Positions 6,940-15,407 of a DNA stretch of 41,300 nt are shown one piece after another. Each line of letters begins with the position of its first letter. The stretch's first letter is position 1. The notes below the pieces were generated by a model, which worked only from the letters and a program-made list of their open reading frames with translations, was not told the DNA's origin and did not search any database. Made by a program: the position numbers and the translations under genes. This DNA comes from Cytobacillus purgationiresistens (lineage in GTDB: Bacteria; Bacillota; Bacilli; Bacillales; Cytobacillaceae). Location: positions 1 to 41,300 of the forward strand of contig NZ_JAUSUB010000040.1 in NCBI RefSeq assembly GCF_030813235.1, written 5' to 3'.

Positions 6940-8217
6940 ATGGCTGCTACATTCATCATTATTTTGCTGCTAGTCTTGCTGTTTATTGGTATGCCTATCG
7001 GTTTTGCTTTAATTTTCGTCGGCTCTTTAGGGATTGTGATTGTCGGTGGGATCGATGCATTTCTTGGCATTCTATCATCTACAGCTTACCGCAGTGTGAA
7101 TAGCTTTACGTTAACAACGATTCCTTTATTCATCTTAATGGCGAATTTTATTGCGAAGAGTAATATAGCGAAAGATTTATATAATTGTATTTTGAAATGG
7201 ATTGGTCATATTCCGGGTGGTGTAGGCGTATCGACAGTCTTTGCCAGTGCAGGGTTTGGAACACTATCCGGTTCCAGTATTGCGGCAACCTCCATTATGT
7301 CAAAGATTTGCATACCGGAAATGGTGCGGGCGAATTATAAGCCCACTTTCTCAGCAGGGCTAGTCGCGTCTTCAACTGGTACGCTGGCAGTGCTGATCCC
7401 GCCGAGTGTGCCGCTCATCTTGTATGCGGTCCAAACAGAAACTTCTATTGGTAAGCTATTAATTGCAGGAATTGTTCCAGGGATTGTTTTAGCTTTATTA
7501 TTAACTGCCTTTATTGTCTTGAGTTCACTCAATAAAAATACAGTGATTGAGAAAGCAACCTGGACAGAAAGATTCCAGTCTTTAAAGTTTATTTGGCCAA
7601 TGATTGTGCTTGTAGCAATTGTTCTAGTCATCATTTATTTCGGTATTGCGACTTCGACAGAGGCGGCTGCATTCGGTGCGCTTGGTGCCTTGGTCATTGG
7701 CTGGCTTTTAAAAAGATTGAATAAGAGTGCAGTTGTTGAAGCGTTTAAAGACGCACTGCAGCAGACAGCGATGATTTTTACAATCGTCATTGGTGGATAC
7801 ATATTTGCCTATTTCTTTACTTTATCAGGTGTGGGTCAAAGTATGATCACTGCGATTTCAGAAAGCGGTCTTTCTAAATGGACGATTCTATTCTTGATTA
7901 TCTTGTTTTATCTCATTCTTGGCTTGTTTATGGATTTAATCGGTTCAATGATCCTAACTTTGCCATTGGTATTCCCGATAATCCTCAGCCTGGGCTTTGA
8001 TCCAGTTTGGTTCGGTGTATTAGTTGTTTTATTGCTGGAAATTGGTCTTGTTACGCCCCCCGTGGGCATCAATCTATTTATTACGAGCAAGTATTCGAAA
8101 ATTCCGGTTGAAAAGGTATTTTACGGGTCGATACCGTTTATCTTCCTGCTTCTATTCTTAGTCTTACTGATTGTGGTCTTCCCGGATCTGGCTTTATATC
8201 TGCCAAATAATATGTAA
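6940..8217 (+). CDS. dctM: TRAP transporter large permease (DctM)
   Basis: A 425-residue polytopic protein (about 11-12 hydrophobic segments) that forms the translocation channel. Family features are seen: FIGMPIGFALIFVGSLGI at the start, GGVGVSTVFASAGFGTLSGSS, STGTLAVLIPPSVPLILYA and near the end GLVTPPVGINLFITS. The last two are conserved DctM signatures. The start has GGGAGGG five bases upstream. The protein is intact and of normal length. No catabolic gene lies next to this operon, so the substrate cannot be read from context; the family usually takes C4-dicarboxylates, sialic acid, sugar acids or other carboxylates. Confidence 0.92.
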   Translation: MAATFIIILLLVLLFIGMPIGFALIFVGSLGIVIVGGIDAFLGILSSTAYRSVNSFTLTTIPLFILMANFIAKSNIAKDLYNCILKWIGHIPGGVGVSTVFASAGFGTLSGSSIAATSIMSKICIPEMVRANYKPTFSAGLVASSTGTLAVLIPPSVPLILYAVQTETSIGKLLIAGIVPGIVLALLLTAFIVLSSLNKNTVIEKATWTERFQSLKFIWPMIVLVAIVLVIIYFGIATSTEAAAFGALGALVIGWLLKRLNKSAVVEAFKDALQQTAMIFTIVIGGYIFAYFFTLSGVGQSMITAISESGLSKWTILFLIILFYLILGLFMDLIGSMILTLPLVFPIILSLGFDPVWFGVLVVLLLEIGLVTPPVGINLFITSKYSKIPVEKVFYGSIPFIFLLLFLVLLIVVFPDLALYLPNNM

Positions 8218-8232
8218 TGAGAGGTGAGGTTT

Positions 8233-9285
8233 ATGAAACGAATAAAACGTACGGGGATAGTAAGTATGTTCTTCCTCCTTGCGATTGTGATCAGCGGATG
8301 CAGCTCAACTTCAACAGTAATCGATGAAGATGAAGTAAGAGTTCGGTTCGCCACCTATGTTCCGGTGACTTCACCAGTCTATAAGTATGTAGCAGAGCCT
8401 TGGATGGAACGGGTGGTCGAGCTGACGAATGGAAAAGTGGAATTTAATACGTTTCCAGGTGAACAATTGGGTAAAGCACATGATATGCTAAAGCTCACAA
8501 GGGATGGAGTCATTGATATCGGACTTTTTCCAGCGAACTATTTTCCGGAATATATGCCGATAACAAGTGCATTGACTGGTTTTCCTAGCTTAAATACTTC
8601 ATCCTATCAGGGGACAATGGCTTATAATGAGCTATTAAAAAGTGATGATGAGTTAATTCAAAGAGACTTTGTCAACAATCGGATGGTGCCATTGATGGGG
8701 CATGTCTCACCTACTTATGATGTTTGGGCAATAGATAAGGAAATCAGAGTGCCTGGTGATCTTAGAGGCATTAAAATCCGGACAGCTGGAGGAATTACGA
8801 ATGAATACTTCAGCCATTTCTCCGCGGTGCCTGTGACGATATCCCATACCGAAACATATGAAGCGCTCGAGAAAGGAATCATTGACGCGGCGAATTATTC
8901 GAGTGTAGGTGTGGAGGCTTCAGGCACAAAGGATTTATTGGGGCATGCGACTTTTCCTCATATCGGTACAGCGATTCATTCATTAGTCGTTAATGAGCGG
9001 ATATGGAATCGCCTTCCTGAAGATGTGCAGCAAGCGATGAAGCAAGCAGTAGAGGATATTCTTGAAGAATCCGGAGTAAACTATGATGAAGAAACAATCC
9101 GATTTAATGAGTTATTTGAAAAAGAAGGCGGCGATATTATCGAATTAACAGGTGAGGAACAGCAGCAGTGGGATGAAGCTGCCACTGACTTCATTGAAAC
9201 ATGGATTGATAATAATGATGATAAAGGTGTTCCATATCAAGAAGTTTTGGACCATTACAGAGATTTGCTTGATAAGGTACAATAA
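8233..9285 (+). CDS. dctP: TRAP transporter substrate-binding lipoprotein (DctP)
   Basis: A 350-residue extracytoplasmic receptor. The N-terminal KRIKRTG, a hydrophobic core and lipobox VISGC show lipid anchoring. The body carries DctP features: WMERVVELTNGKVEF, PGEQLGKAHDMLKL, DLRGIKIRTAGG with the conserved arginine that binds the substrate carboxylate, and ALEKGIIDAANYS. ATG 8233 is chosen because GAGGTGAGG at 8221-8229 precedes it. A GTG at 8224 is in frame but inside that site. It is the third gene of the TRAP operon, 15 bases after dctM, and is followed by a terminator. Confidence 0.9.
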   Translation: MKRIKRTGIVSMFFLLAIVISGCSSTSTVIDEDEVRVRFATYVPVTSPVYKYVAEPWMERVVELTNGKVEFNTFPGEQLGKAHDMLKLTRDGVIDIGLFPANYFPEYMPITSALTGFPSLNTSSYQGTMAYNELLKSDDELIQRDFVNNRMVPLMGHVSPTYDVWAIDKEIRVPGDLRGIKIRTAGGITNEYFSHFSAVPVTISHTETYEALEKGIIDAANYSSVGVEASGTKDLLGHATFPHIGTAIHSLVVNERIWNRLPEDVQQAMKQAVEDILEESGVNYDEETIRFNELFEKEGGDIIELTGEEQQQWDEAATDFIETWIDNNDDKGVPYQEVLDHYRDLLDKVQ

Positions 9286-9293
9286 GGATAGTC

Positions 9294-9325
9294 ATTGACT
9301 CTGATTCTTTCAGAGTCAATTTTTT
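9294..9325 (+). terminator. Terminator of the TRAP operon
   Basis: A perfect 10-bp stem, TTGACTCTGA with TCAGAGTCAA, a 5-base loop and TTTTTT. Confidence 0.9.
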
Positions 9326-9353
9326 ATGATGCTTACAGAGGGAGGCGTCTAGG

Positions 9354-10274
9354 ATGAGTAATCAATGGAATAGTGAATTTGAAATTTCCACAAATCTGGC
9401 CCAAGCGCTAATTGAAGAACAATTTCCATCACTATCGCCAGCTAAGGTGGAATATATTGCTTCGGGCTGGGATAATGCTGTTTTTCGTGTAAATCATGTG
9501 TATATGTTTCGTTTTCCGCGGAGAAAAGTGGCAGTCCCGTTAATCGAGACAGAGAATCATGTGCTGCCGAAAGTTGCTTTGAGTTTAGAAGGAGAGGTAC
9601 CAATTTCTACGCCAATCTTTTTAGGAAAGCAGAGCGAGCAGTTTCCTTATCCATTCTCAGGCTATCATGCAATAGAGGGTAGAACCGCAGCTGAACAGAA
9701 TGTAACGAAAGAACAGCGCATCGATATCGCCAAACCAATGGCATCCTTCTTGAAAAAACTGCATGCTATCCCTAATAGTCGCCTGCAAGATTGGGGAGTC
9801 GGACAAGATACAATTGCGAGGCTTGACTTGCAAACAAGAGGACCAAAGCTAGAAAAAGAATTAACGATGCTTGAGAAAAACGGAATGATAAAGGATGCTG
9901 CCCCCTACTTGCAAATGATTGATGAAGCTAGAGCTGCACAAGAAACACAGCAAACCTTTGTTCATGGCGATTTATACTTCCGGAATTTCTTAGTGGGAGA
10001 GCATGGAGGTTTAGCTGGCATCATTGATTGGGGAGATTTACATATTGGCAATCCAGCTGTTGATCTTGCGATAGCGTTTAGCTTTTTCCCGCTGGAAGGA
10101 AGAAAGATTTTTTTTGAGAATTATGGTGCAGTCGATGAAGATACGCTTTATCTTGCGAGATTTAGGGCATTGTATGTGATGTCTTATTTGGTTTTTTATG
10201 GAATGGATATTGAAGATCAACAAATCACTGATGAAGCTTTGGTTTCAATGGAGCATATTTTAGAGAATGAGTGA
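9354..10274 (+). CDS. APH-family phosphotransferase
   Basis: A 306-residue protein of the aminoglycoside/macrolide phosphotransferase (APH/CHK) kinase-like fold. The catalytic loop is FVHGDLYFRNFLV with D206 and N211, and the metal-binding aspartate is D225 in IIDWGD. The N-lobe has SGWDNAVFRV and FRFPRR. The closest character is that of Mph-like or uncharacterised Bacillus APH proteins (such as YcbJ of B. subtilis, from memory). The target could be an antibiotic, a sugar or another small alcohol; nothing in the neighbourhood decides. It stands alone, with GGAGG before the ATG and terminators on both sides. Resistance should not be assumed. Confidence 0.8.
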   Translation: MSNQWNSEFEISTNLAQALIEEQFPSLSPAKVEYIASGWDNAVFRVNHVYMFRFPRRKVAVPLIETENHVLPKVALSLEGEVPISTPIFLGKQSEQFPYPFSGYHAIEGRTAAEQNVTKEQRIDIAKPMASFLKKLHAIPNSRLQDWGVGQDTIARLDLQTRGPKLEKELTMLEKNGMIKDAAPYLQMIDEARAAQETQQTFVHGDLYFRNFLVGEHGGLAGIIDWGDLHIGNPAVDLAIAFSFFPLEGRKIFFENYGAVDEDTLYLARFRALYVMSYLVFYGMDIEDQQITDEALVSMEHILENE

Positions 10275-10336
10275 CGGCTTATTGCCATTAATTAATATGT
10301 GGAATCAAGTTGTAAATTACGATACAATACACTAAG

Positions 10337-10362
10337 CGGCCTAGATGATTCTTGGCCGTTTT
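10337..10362 (+). terminator. Weak terminator after the APH gene
   Basis: CGGCC (10337-10341) pairs with GGCCG (10354-10358) across a 12-base loop, followed by TTTTA. The stem is short, so some read-through is likely. Confidence 0.45.
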
Positions 10363-10398
10363 ATTATGTGGAAATAAGAATGTGGAGGAGAAACGAAA

Positions 10399-11664
10399 GT
10401 GAGAAAGATATTCTCAAATTATAAATCAACAATATTCTTGCTGGGCGCGATCATTATTGGCGGGATAGCCGGTGTTGTTTTTGGGCCGAAAACAGCAGTT
10501 GTGAAGCCTTTTGGCGATTTGTTTATAAATTTAATGTTTATGATTATCGTTCCACTCGTCTTTTTTAGCATTGCATCAGCAATTGCCAATATTAGTGGGA
10601 TGAAACGATTAGGGAAAATCATGGGAAGTACGTTCCTCGTCTTCTTTATAACGGCAGCCGTTTCTGCGTTACTTGGATTTGCTGGAACAACTGCCTTTGA
10701 TCCTTTGAAAAACACAGATACGACAGCGATTACAAATATGATGTCAAATGCGGAAGTGGAGACAGAGGCTGCAGAGGTTTCTCTATTAGCTAAGCTTGTT
10801 GAAACGGTAACGGTTACAGACTTTTCTCTGCTCTTTTCTAAGAGCAATATGCTGCAGCTTATCGTTTTTGCCATTTTGTTTGGTTTAGCGACTGCCCTTG
10901 TTGGTGAAAAAGGAAAACCGATGGCTAACCTGCTTTTATCAGGCACAGAAATCATGATGAAAATTGTGAAGATCGTTATGTATTATGCACCTATTGGACT
11001 TGGCTGTTATTTTGCCACGATTATTGGTGAGTTGGGTCCACAGATTTTAGGTGGATATGTACGTGTATTTGTATTATATCTTGCTATTACGCTAGTTTAT
11101 TATTTTGGATTTTTCACTTTATATGCCTATGTTGCAGGCGGAAAACAAGGCATAAAGGTATTTTGGAAAAATGCCGTTCCTCCTTCAGTTACAGCGATTG
11201 CCACTTGTTCAAGTGCAGCAAGTATTCCTGTGAACCTTGATGCTACAAGAAAGATGGGTGTGCCAAAGGATATTGCTGAAACAGTGATTCCTCTTGGAGC
11301 CAATACGCATAAGGATGGTTCAGTCTTTGGCGGCGTGATTAAAATTGTCTTCTTATTTAGTTTGTTTGGATATGATATGACAAGCATGAAGAGCATTTTA
11401 AGCATCATTGCCGTTTCTTTCCTAGTAGGAGCCGTTATGGGAGCAATTCCGAGCGGTGGATTGATTGGCGAAATGCTGATTCTAAGTGTATTTGGCTTTC
11501 CACCAGAGGTGTTGCCGATTATTGCTGTCATCAGTACAATCATTGATGCCCCTGCAACATTGCTGAATTCTACTGGAAATACGGTTTCTGCGATGATGGT
11601 GAGCCGTATGGTTGAAGGGAAGAATTGGCTAAAAAATGCCTTGCAAGCACGTCCTGTACAATGA
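10399..11664 (+). CDS. Dicarboxylate/amino acid:cation symporter (SDF/DAACS family)
   Basis: A 421-residue membrane carrier of the sodium/proton:dicarboxylate family. Seen: the N-terminal helix pair ending in FINLMFMIIVPLVFFSIAS, the serine-rich re-entrant loop TCSSAASIPVN, and the C-terminal half with SGGLIGEMLILSVFGFPPE and DAPATLLNSTGNT. The usual NMDGT motif of the glutamate/C4 carriers is replaced by NTHKDGS, which places it in a less studied branch, so glutamate or C4-dicarboxylate specificity should not be assumed. Start GTG 10399 has GGAGGAG at 10382-10388. Monocistronic. Confidence 0.87.
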   Translation: MRKIFSNYKSTIFLLGAIIIGGIAGVVFGPKTAVVKPFGDLFINLMFMIIVPLVFFSIASAIANISGMKRLGKIMGSTFLVFFITAAVSALLGFAGTTAFDPLKNTDTTAITNMMSNAEVETEAAEVSLLAKLVETVTVTDFSLLFSKSNMLQLIVFAILFGLATALVGEKGKPMANLLLSGTEIMMKIVKIVMYYAPIGLGCYFATIIGELGPQILGGYVRVFVLYLAITLVYYFGFFTLYAYVAGGKQGIKVFWKNAVPPSVTAIATCSSAASIPVNLDATRKMGVPKDIAETVIPLGANTHKDGSVFGGVIKIVFLFSLFGYDMTSMKSILSIIAVSFLVGAVMGAIPSGGLIGEMLILSVFGFPPEVLPIIAVISTIIDAPATLLNSTGNTVSAMMVSRMVEGKNWLKNALQARPVQ

Positions 11665-11672
11665 TAAAAAGG

Positions 11673-11708
11673 CTGTTTTCTATCGTTGAAAAATAGAGGA
11701 CAGTTTTT
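11673..11708 (+). terminator. Terminator of the symporter gene
   Basis: CTGTTTTCTAT pairs with ATAGAGGACAG (two G-U pairs) around a 9-base loop, followed by TTTTT. Confidence 0.8.
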
Positions 11709-11712
11709 AAAA

Positions 11713-11822
11713 GATAAGAAAGAATAAATTTTTTCAAGTTAGAAAAATGTCTAGCTCCAGTGCCTACCCCCTCGGCTTATGCTTGTCGGGGGTGAGCAAG
11801 GCTCCCCGCGCTTTTCTTATAA
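11713..11822. repeat. Dispersed ~108-bp repeat, copy 2
   Basis: The same element as 6258-6365: GATAAGAAAG.ATAAATTTT, GTCTAGCTCCAG.GCCTACC, GGTGAGCAAGGC and CGCTTTTCTTATAA. The central hairpin differs in sequence (ACCCCCTCG with CGGGGGT) but still pairs, which suggests the structure is retained. It lies after a terminator and before the rsbR-like gene. Confidence 0.7.
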
Positions 11823-11828
11823 GAATAG

Positions 11829-11854
11829 GTTTATAGTTTAACAGTATTGGGTAA
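11829..11854 (+). promoter_or_regulatory. Candidate sigma-B promoter before the RsbR paralogue
   Basis: GTTTAT at 11829-11834, a 14-base spacer and GGGTAA at 11849-11854 resemble the sigma-B consensus GTTTAA-N13-14-GGGTAT, with one mismatch per box. A possible sigma-A -10 (TATAAT, 11932-11937) without a good -35 also lies upstream of the gene. Confidence 0.4.
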
Positions 11855-11968
11855 TAGAGATTGTTGGAATAACAAACTTATTCTTATAATTTTTTACTTA
11901 TGAACTTGCAAAATTCGTCTATTTAATCAATTATAATAGTAGACTATTATCGATTAGGAGAATATGGG

Positions 11969-12790
11969 ATGAAGAATCTTTATGAGTTTATTAAAGAGAG
12001 AACTTGGAGCATCACAGAACAATGGTATGCAGACCTGGACAAGTCAAAAGACGGTGTATACGGAACGACTGACTATGTACAAATTCAGAGTTTAAAGAAC
12101 CAGAATCACGAGTTTCATGTTATCTTCTGTGAACTATTCAATGCGGATAGCTCGGAAACGGAGGAGAGATTTGATAACTGGCTGGATGCTGTAGCCAGGG
12201 ACCAAGGGCATCTGAATACTCCACTCGACCAGATTATTGGTGAGTTTTTAACCGTGCAGGAGCAATATTATAGGCTGGTTCAGGATTATGTTATCTCGTT
12301 AGATTATACATCTACACATGATGAGGTATATCAATGGAATAACTTAATCACTGCTTCATTTAGTAAATTAATTCGTGAGTTTAGCAAAAGAAATATCGAT
12401 GAATCTGAGAAACTATTACAAGCGCAGCAAGAGATGATTGTTGAGTTGAGCTCGCCAGTTATCAAGATTAAACAAGATGTGGCGATTTTGCCTTTAGTTG
12501 GAGATATCGATACTCATCGCGCCCAGGTCATCTTTGATAAAACCTTATCACATTGTAACGAATTTCAAATAGAAGAATTAGTCATTGATTTATCTGGTGT
12601 AGTGATTATTGATACGATGGTCGCAGCCCAGATCTTCCAAGTTATCGATGGCCTAAAGCTAATTGGAACAGTAGCCAGTCTGACTGGCATCCGTCCTGAA
12701 ATTGCGCAAACGGCGGTACAATTAGGCATCAACTTCAGCGGTGTGAAAGTATATGCTACACTAGAACAAGCATTGCAAAACACGAAATAA
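11969..12790 (+). CDS. RsbR-type stressosome protein with C-terminal STAS domain
   Basis: A 273-residue co-antagonist of the RsbR family. These proteins assemble with RsbS and RsbT into the stressosome and set sigma-B activity. The N-terminal ~150 residues form the sensor domain (RsbR_N, non-haem globin-like). The STAS domain runs from about 162 to 270. T182 in GDIDTHRA and T216 in IIDTMVA are 34 residues apart, matching RsbRA T171 and T205, the RsbT phosphorylation sites, so regulation should be intact. No rsbS or rsbT is nearby; this is a detached paralogue like RsbRB-RD of B. subtilis. A sigma-B-like promoter upstream would make it part of a feedback loop. Confidence 0.88.
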   Translation: MKNLYEFIKERTWSITEQWYADLDKSKDGVYGTTDYVQIQSLKNQNHEFHVIFCELFNADSSETEERFDNWLDAVARDQGHLNTPLDQIIGEFLTVQEQYYRLVQDYVISLDYTSTHDEVYQWNNLITASFSKLIREFSKRNIDESEKLLQAQQEMIVELSSPVIKIKQDVAILPLVGDIDTHRAQVIFDKTLSHCNEFQIEELVIDLSGVVIIDTMVAAQIFQVIDGLKLIGTVASLTGIRPEIAQTAVQLGINFSGVKVYATLEQALQNTK

Positions 12791-12802
12791 ATATGAACGA
12801 AA

Positions 12803-12830
12803 AGCAAGAGGGTATCCTCTTGCTTTTTTT
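12803..12830 (+). terminator. Terminator of the RsbR-like gene
   Basis: AGCAAGAGG pairs with CCTCTTGCT around a 4-base loop, followed by seven T. Confidence 0.9.
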
Positions 12831-12954
12831 GCTTTAAAAAGACCATCCAAATGGTATGGGTTTATTCTCATTGAATCTCTTTAAGAAATAATAGGCAGAC
12901 AACACCTAATTATGGTAAATTATATTATATAAAGTTGTCCGAAGAGAGAGTGAG

Positions 12955-13515
12955 ATGATGAAAAAGCTTGCGTTACTAATCATGGTTGCAGGGTTAATCG
13001 TAATTGGCTTTGGGGCATGGGAAATTATTAGCAGTAATATGAAAGAGACGAAATCCTTACAAACTGCTAAGGCGATTGTAGGAGTTGAGCAGGGGAAAGA
13101 GGGGCATTTTAAGCCTGAAATAGGTGAGGCCGTCGGTGTACTTGCTATCCCGAAACTAAATGCAGAGCTGCCTATTATTGAGGGTGCTGATCCGGATGAA
13201 CTAGAGAAAGGTGTGGGCCATTATCGCGGGAGCTTTTATCCTGATGAGAATGGGCAAATTGTGCTCTCTGGTCATCGCGATACCGTATTCCGAGGAGTGG
13301 GGGAGCTTGAAATTGGCGATACACTTGATGTTCATGTGCCATATGGAAAGTATCAATATCGCATCACACATACAAAAATAGTCGATAAAAACGATACAAG
13401 CATTATCACACTGCAAGATTCTGAAGAAGAATTAATCCTGACAACCTGCTATCCGTTCAGCTTTATTGGAGATGCGCCAGAGAGATATATTATTTATGGC
13501 GAACGAGTGAAGTAA
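12955..13515 (+). CDS. Class D sortase
   Basis: A 186-residue membrane-anchored transpeptidase that cleaves LPXTG-like sorting signals and links proteins to the cell wall. One N-terminal hydrophobic segment (about 5-25) acts as an uncleaved anchor. The catalytic triad is present: H107 in LSGHRDTVF, C165 in TTCYPF and R177 in ERYIIYG. Length and motif style match class D sortases such as B. subtilis YhcS. No protein with a sorting signal is encoded in the window, so the substrate is elsewhere. Monocistronic, with a terminator following. The in-frame ATG at 12958 is an alternative start. Confidence 0.88.
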   Translation: MMKKLALLIMVAGLIVIGFGAWEIISSNMKETKSLQTAKAIVGVEQGKEGHFKPEIGEAVGVLAIPKLNAELPIIEGADPDELEKGVGHYRGSFYPDENGQIVLSGHRDTVFRGVGELEIGDTLDVHVPYGKYQYRITHTKIVDKNDTSIITLQDSEEELILTTCYPFSFIGDAPERYIIYGERVK

Positions 13516-13540
13516 CACTTTTTCGCTTCTAATAGAATGT

Positions 13541-13572
13541 AAGTCTATCTTTTTGGTGAGATAGGCTTTTTT
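13541..13572 (+). terminator. Terminator of the sortase gene
   Basis: AAGTCTATCT pairs with AGATAGGCTT (one G-U) around an 8-base loop, followed by TTTT. Confidence 0.85.
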
Positions 13573-13760
13573 GTATATAATGATTGTTAAAATAAGTAAA
13601 TATCTTATATTGATTTAATTTTTTAAGTGCTATATGATTTATCCAGGAGTTTAGAACTAAGTTACATGAGTTATTTTCTTTAGGATGTTTTGGTATACTT
13701 TGTTGCTATTCACAATAATCGTTGATTTCCTCTCCAAGGGCTTGCTTTCCGCGGGGCGGG

Positions 13761-14923
13761 TGAACTGCACCCCAATCATTGGACACTCAAATAATTAGGG
13801 TGCTTTGATGAACAAGACAAAAAAGTTAGCGGTTCAACTCTATTTATTGGGAAAGTTTTCTTATCATGAGGTTGCCGCATTTATAGGGATAGACAGGAAA
13901 TCGGTGATTGGGATGAGCAGTTTAAAAAAACAGGTGGAGAAGCCTTTGTTTCCCAAAAGGAAGGACAAACCACTATGACTAAAAAAGCGAAAACAGAAGA
14001 AGAAAAATTAGGAGAACTACAAGCAGAATTAGAACGTTTACGTATGGAAAATGCGTATTTAAAAAAGGTGAATGCCTTAGTTCAAAACAAGGAAAAATCA
14101 CCAAAAGGGACAAAGCACCAGTAGTCTATGAATTAAGGCATGAATTTCCGGTGACTTCATTACTAAAATTAGCTGGGATTGCACATAGTACTTATTATTA
14201 CATATTGAAGCAAATGAATCGTCCGGATCCAGATGCGAGCTTAAAGGCGGAAATAAAAGCAATAGATAACGAGCATCAGGGCCGTTATGGTTATCGCTGT
14301 AGTCAAGGTGAATTACGGAATCGAGGAATAAAAGTTAATCACAATAAAGTACAACGTATCATGCAAGAGAGGTTTAAAAAGCATAGTCCGTATAAAGAAA
14401 TATAAGTCTTTTAAAGGGGGAGTTGGGAAAATAGCGCCTCATATGTTAAATCGTCAATTTATAGCGAGTCACCCAAATGAAAAATGGGTGACGGATATCA
14501 CTCAGTGTAACCTATTAGGAGAAAAGCTGTATTTATCACCTGTACTCGATTTATTTAATGGTGAAATCATCACCTACACCCTTGCCTCTAGACCTACCTA
14601 TTCATTGGTATCTGAAATGTTAGAGAAAGCCTTTGAGCGTTTACCAAAAGGTCATCCTACGCTTATGATGCATTCAGATTAAGGATGGCATTATCAAATG
14701 AAACACTATCGCGATAGGTTAAAGGAACGAGGCATTATACAAAGCATGTCACGCAAAGGGAACTGTTATGACAATGCCGTCATGGAGAATTTCTTTGGGA
14801 TACTAAAATCGGAAATTCGCTACTTAAGAGAATTTGAAAGTGAAGAGCATAACGGATTAAAATAAAACTAAAAGGACTGAGTCCAGTACAATACCGGTCT
14901 CAGTCTACAGTTGGGTCACTTCA
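13761..14923 (+). mobile_element. Degenerate IS3-family insertion sequence (IS150-like)
   Basis: The left end starts TGAACTGCACCCCAATCATT and the right end finishes AGTCTACAGTTGGGTCACTTCA, an imperfect inverted match. It contains an orfA/orfB transposase pair typical of IS3 elements. About 1.16 kb remain, slightly short of a full copy because the 3' end of orfB is lost. Exact ends and target duplication could not be resolved because the right end has decayed. Confidence 0.75.
13808..14865 (+). pseudogene. IS3-family transposase OrfAB, inactivated
   Basis: OrfA begins at ATG 13808 (MNKTKKLAVQLYLLGKFSYH) but runs into a stop at 13976. The rest of OrfA, a leucine-zipper-like segment (ELQAELERLRMENAYLKKVN), continues in another frame from 13975 to 14124. 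OrfB continues as YELRHEFPVTSLLKLAGIAH. It shifts frame near 14370, so that KYKSFKGG and the DDE domain lie in a second frame. The catalytic aspartate in VTDITQ is present, and the second sits in MHSD followed by TAA (14680-14682) where CAA would be expected (SDQGWHYQ in relatives). The glutamate region [13 protein letters not shown] is present, and the end is lost after 14862. At least four lesions mean it cannot make active transposase. Confidence 0.85.
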
Positions 14924-15000
14924 CTCCTGCGGGGTCTCACCTATCCCGCTGCTCCCGCAGGATTCACGCACATCCGCTCCAAACAACTTTGTTATCATTG

Positions 15001-15407
15001 GTTTGTCTTATCAAAACCTATGAAAAAACAACAATCTTTTAGAAAAGAGCCTTTTTTTATAAACACTTTTTTTACAAAAGGAAGGTAGGGGCATTGCGTA
15101 AAGATACTTACTCGCTAAATATTTTACTCATTTAAATAATTACCTCATTGAAAATTTTACTCATTATAGGAAGTGTTTTTTGAATAATAGCCGCACACCC
15201 TCAAGTAGATAAGGCACCTCAAATGCTTTATTCTCCCTTTTTATTTAAAAAGGGGAAAATTTGAATAAGAGTAACTTTCTGTCTCAAAAAATATTAAATC
15301 TATGACCACTATGAAAAAATCTATATTTATTAAGCACCTTAGCCTCTAAATTTTTTCGGAATTTTGTGATAAAATCTTCATAACAAGTAAGAAAGGAACT
15401 TCACGAA
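15001..15407. other. Gene-free AT-rich stretch
   Basis: No gene was found. A direct repeat of about 12 bases (ATTTTACTCATT) occurs near 15120 and 15157. An 8-bp hairpin (CCCTTTTT/AAAAAGGG) lies near 15235-15255. A possible -10 (TAAAAT, about 15371) lies before the next gene without a good -35. Confidence 0.4.

Larger units (their letters stand above)
13722..15000. repeat. GC-rich palindromic repeat, split by an IS element
   Basis: The left part (13722-13760: GTTGATTTCCTCTCCA, GCTTTCCGCGGGG) and right part (14924 to about 14988: CTCCTGCGGGGTCTCACC, CCCGCAGGATTCACG, CCGCTCCAAACAAC) together resemble a GC-rich element common between genes in Bacillus-type genomes (recalled, not searched). The outer ends are roughly inverted. 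The IS3-family remnant occupies its middle. Confidence 0.55.

Noticed and set aside
10419..10955. 178-codon minus-strand reading frame inside the symporter gene
   Set aside because: It is antisense to an intact, well-recognised membrane protein; its low-complexity composition mirrors the hydrophobic codons of the real gene.
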